A stretch of 5,662 nucleotides of DNA from an uncultured Oscillospiraceae bacterium (GTDB lineage Bacteria; Bacillota; Clostridia; Oscillospirales; Oscillospiraceae): positions 1-5,662 of the forward strand of contig CAJFPI010000200.1 in the NCBI GenBank assembly GCA_904398675.1, in the 5' to 3' direction. Below the pieces are notes generated by a model. That model saw only the letters and a list, made by a program, of their open reading frames with translations. It was not told the origin of the DNA and did no database searches. Positions 1 to 4,674 of this stretch are shown here, piece by piece; the first letter of the stretch is position 1; each line of letters starts with the position of its first letter. The position numbers were made by a program, and so were the translations under genes.

Positions 1-2
1 AG

Positions 3-119
3 AAAATCGTGGTGCATGAGAAGGATGTGAAGTGGTCCAAACACGCCAGCCAAACGGTGGAAATCCATTACACGGATATTGGCGTGGTTGGGAATATGAA
101 CATCACGAAAAGTGCATAA
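3..119 (+). CDS. C-terminal end of a probable large serine recombinase (partial)
   Basis: An open frame enters from the left edge and stops at TAA 117-119, giving 38 visible residues that start KIVVHEKDVKWSKHASQ and contain VEIHYTDIGVVG. The pattern IVVHE, then a basic stretch, then a (V/I)xIHY..IG strand resembles the extreme C-terminus (DUF4368 region) of TnpX/Tn4451-type serine site-specific recombinases, which excise and integrate mobile elements in Clostridia. The resolvase and recombinase domains would lie outside the window, so catalytic residues cannot be checked. Such genes often sit at the very end of their element, so an attachment site could lie just to the right. The family call rests on a short stretch recalled from memory and is moderately secure; the reading frame and stop are plain. 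Confidence 0.6.
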   Translation, partial: KIVVHEKDVKWSKHASQTVEIHYTDIGVVGNMNITKSA

Positions 120-125
120 AGGAAA

Positions 126-155
126 AGGCAGGTGCTGCCAAAGCAACACCTGCCT
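126..155 (-). terminator. Intrinsic terminator, leftward (for the SLH gene)
   Basis: A perfect 9-bp stem is formed by AGGCAGGTG (126-134) and CACCTGCCT (147-155), with three more pairs possible inside after a mismatch. Read on the minus strand the stem is followed by TTTTCCTTTAT, a U-rich tail. On the plus strand it is followed by a mixed sequence. It therefore fits termination of leftward transcription from the SLH gene that stops at 226. Confidence 0.6.
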
Positions 156-186
156 ATCCTTAAAATTTGTAGTTGTCCCTGTCAGG

Positions 187-215
187 CCGGACCTAAGCGG
201 TCCGGTGTCTTTTTT
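187..215 (+). terminator. Intrinsic terminator, rightward (for the recombinase)
   Basis: CCGGACC (187-193), loop TAAGC and GGTCCGG (199-205) form a perfect 7-bp GC-rich stem. The plus strand then reads TGTC and a run of six T (210-215). It lies 68 bp after the recombinase stop and ends 10 bp before the stop of the opposing SLH gene, so it protects that gene from antisense transcription. The two terminators in this gap cross over: each lies nearer to the gene it does not serve. Confidence 0.75.
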
Positions 216-225
216 GGGGGGAGAA

Positions 226-1206
226 TCAGAACCAGCCGAAGAGGCCACCGCTGTCCTCCTCTGTGAGGCGGATGGCGGCGGAGAGCATCTCCGCCGCCTG
301 AGCGCGGGTGATGGCCTGATCCACGGCGGGTGTTCCAAAGCTGCCGGCGGCCACCACGGATACAGACTCCATGTTGGCAACCGCCTGGGCTGCCCAGGTC
401 TCTGCCGCGGCATCCTCCAGATGGACGTCCGTCACATCCAGCAGCCGGTTCATCACTGTGGCCGCCTCGCTGAGGGTGATGGCATCCTCGCCCTGGAACT
501 GGACGCCGGCGTCAGTGGCGATGCCGCTGATGATTCCCTCCCGCACTGCAGCAGAGGCATAGCCCTTGGCCCAGACAGAAATTGTCTCATCATCTGTAAA
601 GCCTGTAAGCTGTACACCCTCATCTGCAGAAACACCAACCGCATTCATGGCCATGGCCAGGAACTCTGAGCGCGTCACAGTTTCCTCCGGGTCAAAAAAG
701 TAGGAGGAACCCACCTGCCGTCCCACATAGATTCCATGCTCCGCCAGGCACACTGCTGCCGGGGCGGAGGGGTGGTTCTCGAGGTCCGCATAGGAGACGG
801 CGGTTTTCTGCTTGATGATGGTGATGTGGACCGTGGCTGGAGCGGAGACATTGCCGCCGGTATCCGTGGCGGTGAAGGTGAAGGAATCCTCGCCGCTTGC
901 CCCCTCGTCAGGGACATAGAGGAAGGTGACGCCGTCCTCACTCAGCCCCACGGAGCCTTTGGAGGGCTCTGTGGCAATGGTGAAGGTAAAGGCGTCGCCC
1001 TCGTTGTCCACAGCGGAGAGGGTGCCGGTGTAGGGGATATTCCGGTAGGTCTCCACGTCCATGTTCTGGGCAATCGGCGCGCCGGAATCGCCGGAGACAG
1101 GTTCTGTGCTGCCGCCAAAGAGAAAAGCGGAGGCCGGCGTGGCCGCGGCGGCGAAAAAGACACAGGCCACGGCAAAAAGATACGCAATAGGGCGCAGATT
1201 ACGCAT
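226..1206 (-). CDS. Secreted protein with Ig/cadherin-like domain and three SLH repeats
   Basis: The 326-residue product has a signal peptide: MRNLR, a hydrophobic core at about 7-22, then ATPASA with likely cleavage after A27. Residues about 41-131 resemble a bacterial Ig/cadherin-like domain (YVPDEGASGEDSFTFTATD, then alternating strands to VHITI). Three SLH repeats follow: about 138-192 (LAEHGIYVG, FDPEETVTRSEFLAM), 200-258 (FTDDE, VWAKGYASAAVREGIISG) and 262-314 (WAAQAVANM, ITRAQAAEMLSAAIRL). SLH triplets normally hold proteins on a pyruvylated secondary cell-wall polymer, so this should be a cell-surface protein; the Ig-like domain could bind a partner or act as a spacer. No enzyme domain is present. 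The start at 1206 has GGGAGG 9 nt upstream. Oddly, the mature protein begins FLFGG and ends GGLFGWF. It is transcribed divergently from the ZIP gene. I recognise no specific name. Confidence 0.9.
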   Translation of the reverse strand: MRNLRPIAYLFAVACVFFAAAATPASAFLFGGSTEPVSGDSGAPIAQNMDVETYRNIPYTGTLSAVDNEGDAFTFTIATEPSKGSVGLSEDGVTFLYVPDEGASGEDSFTFTATDTGGNVSAPATVHITIIKQKTAVSYADLENHPSAPAAVCLAEHGIYVGRQVGSSYFFDPEETVTRSEFLAMAMNAVGVSADEGVQLTGFTDDETISVWAKGYASAAVREGIISGIATDAGVQFQGEDAITLSEAATVMNRLLDVTDVHLEDAAAETWAAQAVANMESVSVVAAGSFGTPAVDQAITRAQAAEMLSAAIRLTEEDSGGLFGWF

Positions 1207-1398
1207 ATGAGAAAACCTCCCAAATGATAGTTTGTACCCCTAGTCTCTGCCGCAGGAGGAAAGTTATGTATGACAGAGGCGGGATTTCCGGTACCATCAT
1301 CTGGAAAACGTTTCAGCCTGGCGGGGGGATTGCATGGCGCTGCAGGCTGCGGCAGATACTAGCACAGATAACGGCGGAGCAAAACCATGAAAACGCTG

Positions 1399-1427
1399 TT
1401 GCCCTCCGGCAGGCCGGGTGTTATACT
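1399..1427 (+). promoter_or_regulatory. Promoter of the ZIP transporter gene
   Basis: The -35 box is TTGCCC (1399-1404), four of six matches to TTGACA. A 17-bp spacer leads to TATACT (1422-1427), five of six matches to TATAAT. TG at 1419-1420 one base before it makes an extended -10. Transcription should start near 1434, about 38 bp before the ATG. The rest of the 265-bp divergent gap (1207-1471) shows no gene and no convincing leftward promoter for the SLH gene. Confidence 0.7.
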
Positions 1428-1471
1428 GAAGGGCAGAACAGAACCTCACAGACTGAAAGGAGGAGGAGACG

Positions 1472-2263
1472 ATGAGTCCTGTGCTTTGGGCCGCGGTGGG
1501 AACAGGCTTTACCTTTCTGATGACAGCAATGGGCGCCTCGCTGGTGTTTTTCTTTCGGAAAGAAATAGGGGGATCCGCCCAGCGGGTATTCCTGGGATTT
1601 GCCGCCGGAGTGATGGTGGCGGCCTCGGTCTGGAGCCTTCTGATGCCTGCCATTGAGGAGGCCGAGGCCGCAGGCGGCAGCGGGCTGTTTCCGGCGGCGG
1701 GCGGTTTTGTGCTGGGTGTGCTATTTTTGCTGCTGATGGACCGGCTGATGCCTCACCTCCACCTGGGAGAGGAGCGGCCGGAGGGGCTCAGCTCCTCCTT
1801 CCGCCGCACCACCCTTTTGGTGCTGGCCATGACGCTGCACAATATTCCGGAGGGAATGGCGGTGGGCCTGTCCTTTGCCCTGGCGGCCCAGCATGAGAAC
1901 AGCCAGGCCGCCCTGTCCGGGGCCATGGCCCTGGCTCTGGGCATGGGGATCCAGAATTTCCCCGAGGGGGCTGCGGTGTCCCTGCCCCTGCGGAAGGAGG
2001 GGGTGCGCCCCTGGAAGGCCTTTGCCATGGGTTCCCTCTCCGGTGTGGTGGAGCTGGTGTTCGGTGTGCTGGTGGTGCTGGTGGCCGGGACCATCCAGCC
2101 GCTGATGCCTTGGCTGCTGTCCTTTGCCGCCGGCTCCATGATGTATGTGGTGGTGGAGGAGCTGATCCCGGAGGCCCATTTGGGGGAGCACTCCCATGTG
2201 GGGACACTGGGGACACTCAGCGGGTTTCTCGTGATGATGATCCTGGACGTGGCGCTTGGGTAG
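1472..2263 (+). CDS. ZIP family divalent metal transporter
   Basis: The 263-residue membrane protein has the size and motifs of bacterial ZIP (Zrt/Irt-like, ZupT/GufA-type) carriers, which move Zn2+ or other divalent cations into the cytoplasm. The paired metal-site motifs are HNIPEG (residues 123-128, predicted helix 4) and QNFPEG (161-166, helix 5); a further EELIPEAH lies at 229-236. About eight hydrophobic segments can be seen, starting at residues 5, 37, 74, 113, 146, 184, 212 and 243. The cytoplasmic loop around 91-110 carries HLHLGEERPE, a short histidine/acidic stretch of the kind that binds metal in this family. The start is fixed by AAAGGAGG at 1456-1463, 8 nt upstream, behind a strong promoter. 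It is a single-gene unit ended by the hairpin at 2303. The substrate cannot be told from sequence. Confidence 0.93.
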   Translation: MSPVLWAAVGTGFTFLMTAMGASLVFFFRKEIGGSAQRVFLGFAAGVMVAASVWSLLMPAIEEAEAAGGSGLFPAAGGFVLGVLFLLLMDRLMPHLHLGEERPEGLSSSFRRTTLLVLAMTLHNIPEGMAVGLSFALAAQHENSQAALSGAMALALGMGIQNFPEGAAVSLPLRKEGVRPWKAFAMGSLSGVVELVFGVLVVLVAGTIQPLMPWLLSFAAGSMMYVVVEELIPEAHLGEHSHVGTLGTLSGFLVMMILDVALG

Positions 2264-2302
2264 ATTCTGCCCTGCCGCGCGGAGATTTTTAGCTGGAAGA
2301 AA

Positions 2303-2342
2303 CGGCCCGACGGTCCTTTGGGACCGGCGGGCCGCTCTGTTT
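2303..2342 (+). terminator. Intrinsic terminator after the ZIP gene
   Basis: CGGCCCGACGGTCC (2303-2316), loop TTTG and GGACCGGCGGGCCG (2321-2334) form a 14-position stem with a single A/G mismatch. CTCTGTTT follows on the plus strand, and AAAC just before the stem can pair with GTTT to extend it. The T-tract is modest. On the minus strand the stem is followed by TTTCTTCC, so it may also stop leftward transcription from the HAD gene. Confidence 0.65.
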
Positions 2343-2351
2343 CCCGCTTAC

Positions 2352-2442
2352 TTTGCTGTGTAAAAGGACAGCAAAAATGGCCATGCGCCGCTTTCGGCGG
2401 CAGGGCTGTGAAATCCAAACGCGTGGGCTGAGGACGGCCCAC
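2352..2442. repeat. Palindrome-rich intergenic block between ZIP and HAD genes
   Basis: No gene is credible between the two convergent stops (2264-2502). Besides the terminator there are perfect inverted repeats: TTTGCTGT/ACAGCAAA (2352-2359, 2368-2375), GCCGC/GCGGC (2387-2391, 2397-2401) and GTGGGC/GCCCAC (2423-2428, 2437-2442). The heptamer CATGCGC occurs at 2382, 2442 and 2456 and inverted at 2492. The density of hairpins suggests an intergenic repeat element or a structured RNA, but no second copy is seen in the window. Confidence 0.4.
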
Positions 2443-2455
2443 ATGCGCAAAACTT

Positions 2456-2498
2456 CATGCGCCTTTTCGATATTATCGTGGTACGCCTGCAGCGCATG
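2456..2498 (-). terminator. Possible terminator of the HAD gene
   Basis: CATGCGC (2456-2462) pairs with GCGCATG (2492-2498), and inside it CGAT (2468-2471) pairs with ATCG (2475-2478). On the minus strand the structure begins 4 nt after the HAD stop and is followed by AAGTTTTG. The T-tract is short, so termination here is uncertain; the larger hairpin at 2303-2334 may serve as a back-up. Confidence 0.35.
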
Positions 2499-2502
2499 AG
2501 GT

Positions 2503-3171
2503 TTATTGTGCGGCACGCGCCAGGATATAGTCCGCCATCTCGTCAGCCGTGCGGACCAGGGCGATGGCGCCGGCCTCCTCCAGCTCCCCCGCCGGGGCAA
2601 AGCCGCAGAAGTCCACGCCCAGGCAGCGGATGCCGCATTTGGCCGCCCCCAGCACATCGTATTTCCGGTCCCCTACCATCAAAATGGCCTCACGGTCCCG
2701 GTCCGTCAGTCCCAGCCGCTCCATGGCAAAGCGGATGATATCCGCTTTGGTGCCGCCGGGCCGGGTGTCGCTGTGGCCGGCAATGACCGTAAAATACTGG
2801 CGGATGCCCAGGTTTTCCAGCACCATGTGGCAGGCCGGCTCATCCTTGCTGGAGGCCACCGCCAGGGTAAGCCCCTTCTCGCGGAGGCGGGAGAGGGCCT
2901 CAGCCATACCGGGAATGGCGGCTACCTCCTTCTGCCCGTAGGCGGCGTACCGCTCCCGGAAGAAACGGAGGGCGTCCAGCGTTTTCTCCCTGGAAAAGCC
3001 CAGCAGCGCCGGAAAGGACTCTGTCATGGGCGGGCCGATAAAGAGCTTTTTGGTCTCCACCGGTATGGGGGGCTCCCCCAGCTTTTCCATGGCGTAATCC
3101 AGGCATTTGAAGGCGCCCTCGCTGGAGTCGGTGAGGGTGCCGTCCAGGTCAAAAAAGATGAATCGATACAT
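2503..3171 (-). CDS. HAD-superfamily hydrolase (phosphoglycolate-phosphatase-like)
   Basis: The 222-residue product is a complete subfamily-I HAD phosphatase. Motif I is DLDGTLTDS (8-16), with nucleophile D8 and general acid D10. Motif II is in LAVASSKDE (S107). The motif III lysine is probably K142 in GGTKADIIRF. Motif IV is VGDRKYD (166-172), with D168 and D172 for Mg2+. A helical C1-type cap occupies about 16-85, containing FIGPP (44-48). The fold fits phosphoglycolate phosphatase, PpaX or nucleotidase-like enzymes acting on small cytoplasmic phosphate esters; the substrate cannot be chosen from sequence. The start at 3171 has AAGGAGA (minus strand, 3181-3187) at 9 nt. No clear promoter is seen upstream, although the 300-bp gap leaves room for one. 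It is probably a single-gene unit, convergent with the ZIP gene. Confidence 0.92.
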   Translation of the reverse strand: MYRFIFFDLDGTLTDSSEGAFKCLDYAMEKLGEPPIPVETKKLFIGPPMTESFPALLGFSREKTLDALRFFRERYAAYGQKEVAAIPGMAEALSRLREKGLTLAVASSKDEPACHMVLENLGIRQYFTVIAGHSDTRPGGTKADIIRFAMERLGLTDRDREAILMVGDRKYDVLGAAKCGIRCLGVDFCGFAPAGELEEAGAIALVRTADEMADYILARAAQ

Positions 3172-3265
3172 GCAGAGAAATCTCCTTATATGTGTTTGCT
3201 GCTGGGGCGGAGCGCCCCACTTGGGAAGGGCGTCCCGGCCTTTGCCGCAGGTGCAGCGGGGAAAC

Positions 3266-3322
3266 TCAGCCCCTGCTTTTGCGGAAGGTTAGGTATCCCT
3301 CTAAAATCAGCGCAGCTGCCGC
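3266..3322 (-). pseudogene. Displaced copy of the 3' end of ruvX
   Basis: On the minus strand these 57 bases encode AAAALILEGYLTFRKSRG and a TGA stop. The intact ruvX ends VAAALILEGYLTFRKSKG with TAA. The two segments align without gaps at an offset of exactly 209 bp: 48 of 57 bases are identical and all nine differences are transitions. Four of the six changed sense codons are synonymous and the stop codon is conserved as a stop. In the same frame a TGA lies at 3332-3334 and no start codon precedes the match, so this is a remnant, not a gene. Similarity ends abruptly on both sides. The pattern suggests the copy diverged while part of a working ruvX. Confidence 0.85.
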
Positions 3323-3451
3323 CCATCCGGCTCAGCCGGATGGGGCCCCATATGATTTTAGCGCGGGGCAAATGAATGGCCCCGCGCCAAGGTTTTGGGC
3401 ATAGCCCAAAACACTTGTACGGCGCAGCGCGCCGGCATCCGCTCCGCGGAT
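3301..3451. repeat. Array of five perfect inverted repeats
   Basis: Five hairpins follow one another: CCCATCCGGC/GCCGGATGGG (3322-3331, 3335-3344); GCGCGGGGC/GCCCCGCGC (3361-3369, 3379-3387); GTTTTGGGC/GCCCAAAAC (3392-3400, 3404-3412); CGGCGC/GCGCCG (3420-3425, 3429-3434); ATCCGC/GCGGAT (3437-3442, 3446-3451). The first is enclosed by CTAAAATCA/TGATTTTAG (3301-3309, 3353-3361). None has a convincing T-tract on either strand. There is no credible coding frame in the 3172-3474 gap. The GGGGCG/CGCCCC hairpin at 3204-3218, beside the HAD start, adds to the density. Confidence 0.6.
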
Positions 3452-3474
3452 ACGCCGTGGACAGATGCGGGGCT

Positions 3475-3531
3475 TTAACCTTTGCTTTTACGGAAGGTCA
3501 GGTATCCCTCCAGAATCAGCGCAGCTGCCAC
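3475..3531. repeat. Direct repeat at the ruvX 3' end (partner at 3266-3322)
   Basis: This is the intact-gene copy of the 57-bp direct repeat, matching 3266-3322 at 48 of 57 positions with a period of 209 bp. Integrative elements that use the 3' end of a gene as attachment site leave exactly this arrangement: one copy completes the gene and the other marks the far end. The intervening 152 bp encode no recombinase, so any such element would be a remnant or a non-autonomous form. Confidence 0.8.
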
Positions 3532-3894
3532 GGCGTCCACGGTTTTTTTCCGTTTTTTGGCGTTTTTCCCTGCGGCGGCCAGGATGTTGTGGGCGTCGAT
3601 GGTGGTCCGCCGCTCGTCCCACAGGACCACCGGCAGGCCCAGCGCCGCCTCCAGCACCGCCTTCAGTCCCTCCGCTTTTTCCGCCCGGGGCCCCAGCGTG
3701 CCGTCCATATTCTTGGGGTAGCCCAGCACCAGCTCCTCCACGCCGTACTCCTGCACCAGCGCCCGGATCCCCTCCACCACCTGCTCCTGCCGGCGGGTGT
3801 GGAGGGTGGTGGTGTAGCCAGCCAGGGTTGCCGTCTGATCGGAGATGGCGATGCCGGTGTGGGCGTCGCCGTAATCAATGGCCATGATCCGCAT
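3475..3894 (-). CDS. ruvX: RuvX/YqgF-family Holliday junction resolvase-like RNase H-fold protein
   Basis: The 139-residue product matches the usual length of the family, a cytoplasmic RNase H-like nuclease linked to Holliday-junction resolution and, in some bacteria, 16S rRNA maturation. The first strand has IDYGDAHTGIAISD (6-19), with the acidic residue D7. ELVLGYPKNMDGTLG (54-68) and LWDERRTT (91-98) are the diagnostic central motifs, and DAVAAALILEGYL (120-132) carries the last acidic residue. The start at 3894 puts the family N-terminus MRIMAIDYG in place, with AAGGGGG upstream; a longer in-frame extension to 4146 would add 84 residues foreign to the family. H12 replaces the arginine usual in DxGxxRxG. 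Codons 110-117 contain A5, A6 and A7 runs. In Firmicutes ruvX normally follows alaS and ireB; here it stands alone, divergent from rpmG. Its last 18 codons are duplicated at 3266-3322. Confidence 0.93.
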   Translation of the reverse strand: MRIMAIDYGDAHTGIAISDQTATLAGYTTTLHTRRQEQVVEGIRALVQEYGVEELVLGYPKNMDGTLGPRAEKAEGLKAVLEAALGLPVVLWDERRTTIDAHNILAAAGKNAKKRKKTVDAVAAALILEGYLTFRKSKG

Positions 3895-3969
3895 ATGCTG
3901 CCCCCTTTTCGTCTGTACGGTCCGGCGCGGGGGAAAGCGCTGATCCCCACCAAGACCTGTATACATATT

Positions 3970-3998
3970 ATTATATAGGAAAAGCGCGAAAAAGGAAA
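3970..3998 (-). promoter_or_regulatory. Probable promoter of ruvX
   Basis: On the minus strand a perfect TATAAT lies at 3970-3975. Seventeen bases upstream is TTTCCT (3993-3998), a poor match to TTGACA. The start point would be near 3963, leaving a leader of about 70 nt before the ruvX ATG at 3894. The -10 box is convincing and the -35 is weak. Confidence 0.5.
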
Positions 3999-4030
3999 GG
4001 ACGAGTTTCGTTTCCACCCCGGACGGGGGA

Positions 4031-4055
4031 CAGGGCAGGAGAGCCCTGCCCATTT
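4031..4055 (+). terminator. Orphan intrinsic terminator upstream of the rpmG promoter
   Basis: CAGGGC (4031-4036), loop AGGAGA and GCCCTG (4043-4048) form a 6-bp stem. An alternative stem pairs GGGCAG (4033-4038) with CTGCCC (4046-4051). ATTTTT follows directly on the plus strand (4052-4057). No plus-strand gene lies upstream, since ruvX runs leftward. It either blocks rightward read-through into the rpmG promoter or ends a small RNA. The 3895-4279 gap otherwise holds the two divergent promoters and the rpmG leader, with no certain gene. Confidence 0.5.
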
Positions 4056-4111
4056 TTCCCATCCAATCGCAAAAACAGGGGGAGAAACGGCAAAAAATTT
4101 TTGTTTTAGGC

Positions 4112-4140
4112 TTGACCTTTTTGCGGGATAATGGTATAGT
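4112..4140 (+). promoter_or_regulatory. Promoter of the rpmG-secE-nusG operon
   Basis: TTGACC (4112-4117) and TATAGT (4135-4140) are separated by an ideal 17 bp, and each matches consensus at five of six positions. AT-rich sequence lies upstream (CAAAAAATTTTTGTTTT, 4091-4107), resembling an UP element. Transcription should start near 4147. The leader of about 130 nt contains TGCGC/GCGCA (4175-4179, 4194-4198) and CCCTCC/GGGAGG (4210-4215, 4221-4226) hairpins. Confidence 0.85.
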
Positions 4141-4279
4141 AAACATTACCTGTGGAAATGGGGCTTTGTTTTTGTGCGCGTTTTTCGCTTTTGGCGCAGA
4201 GAAACCGCCCCCTCCGTTCAGGGAGGCAAATCGGTGCGGGCCAACCCGCCCGCATACTGGAAAAAGGAGGTGCCGTTAG

Positions 4280-4429
4280 ATGCGTGTGAAAATCACATTG
4301 CGCTGCAATGAGTGCAAGCAGAGAAACTACAACACAGTCAAAAACAAGAAGAACGATCCTGACCGCTTGGAGATGAACAAGTACTGCCCCTTCTGCAGAA
4401 AGCACACTGTTCACAGTGAGACCAAGTAA
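4280..4429 (+). CDS. rpmG: 50S ribosomal protein L33, zinc-binding form
   Basis: The 49-residue protein MRVKITLRCNECKQRNYNTV... ending in KHTVHSETK is L33 of the large ribosomal subunit. It carries two CxxC pairs, C9/C12 and C36/C39 (RCNEC, YCPFC), so it is the zinc-ribbon (C+) form rather than the zinc-free paralogue that replaces it under zinc starvation in many Firmicutes. The start has AAAAAGGAGG at 4261-4270, 9 nt upstream. It opens the operon and is followed after 17 bp by secE, the common order in Clostridia. The length and all motifs are intact. Confidence 0.97.
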   Translation: MRVKITLRCNECKQRNYNTVKNKKNDPDRLEMNKYCPFCRKHTVHSETK

Positions 4430-4446
4430 GAGAGAGGGAGAACAAC

Positions 4447-4662
4447 ATGGCTGAAGAAAAGAAAACCAAGAAGGATCGTGGCCGCTGGTTCCGCGAGATG
4501 AAAAGCGAGCTGAAGAAAATCGTGTGGCCAAGCGGACAAAAGGTTGCGAAAAATACCGTAACGGTGATCCTGTGCAGCCTGTGCATCGGTGCGTGCATCT
4601 GGATCTTCGACGGTGTGGCCGGCCTTGCCATCAAGACCCTGCTGGACGTCTTTGCCGGTTAA
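4447..4662 (+). CDS. secE: Preprotein translocase subunit SecE
   Basis: This 71-residue single-span protein is SecE, the small subunit that clamps and stabilises SecY in the plasma-membrane protein export channel. A basic N-terminus (EEKKTKKDRGR) leads into the conserved amphipathic helix FREMKSELKKIVWPS (15-29), which lies on the membrane surface. One transmembrane helix follows at about residues 37-56 (VTVILCSLCIGACIWIF), with a second hydrophobic stretch to the C-terminus. The length is usual for Gram-positive SecE. GGGAG precedes the ATG by 7 nt, a weaker ribosome site than that of rpmG. It lies between rpmG and nusG with short gaps, so translation is probably coupled. Confidence 0.96.
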   Translation: MAEEKKTKKDRGRWFREMKSELKKIVWPSGQKVAKNTVTVILCSLCIGACIWIFDGVAGLAIKTLLDVFAG

Positions 4663-4674
4663 GAGGTAGGGGAG

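Noticed and set aside
112..669. 185-codon plus-strand frame from the recombinase end into the SLH gene
   Set aside because: It runs through two hairpins and then antisense to the SLH gene, with no protein-like features.
1193..1219. TATCAT-like box just upstream of the SLH start
   Set aside because: It is too close to the ribosome binding site and has no -35 partner, so it was not called as a promoter.
1297..1653. 118-codon minus-strand frame across the ZIP promoter and gene start
   Set aside because: It overlaps a clear promoter and the ZIP N-terminus in antisense, with no plausible start signals.
3186..3371. 61-codon minus-strand frame in the HAD-ruvX gap
   Set aside because: It is in a different frame from the ruvX-tail match and is made of hairpin sequence, so a real peptide is unlikely.
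2506..3375. 289-codon plus-strand frame across the HAD gene
   Set aside because: It is antisense to a complete HAD enzyme with all four motifs and shows no recognisable protein features.
3895..4146. 84-residue N-terminal extension of ruvX in the same frame
   Set aside because: It crosses the TATAAT box and the rpmG promoter region, has no ribosome site at its ATG, and is unlike any RuvX. The start at 3894 gives exactly the family length.
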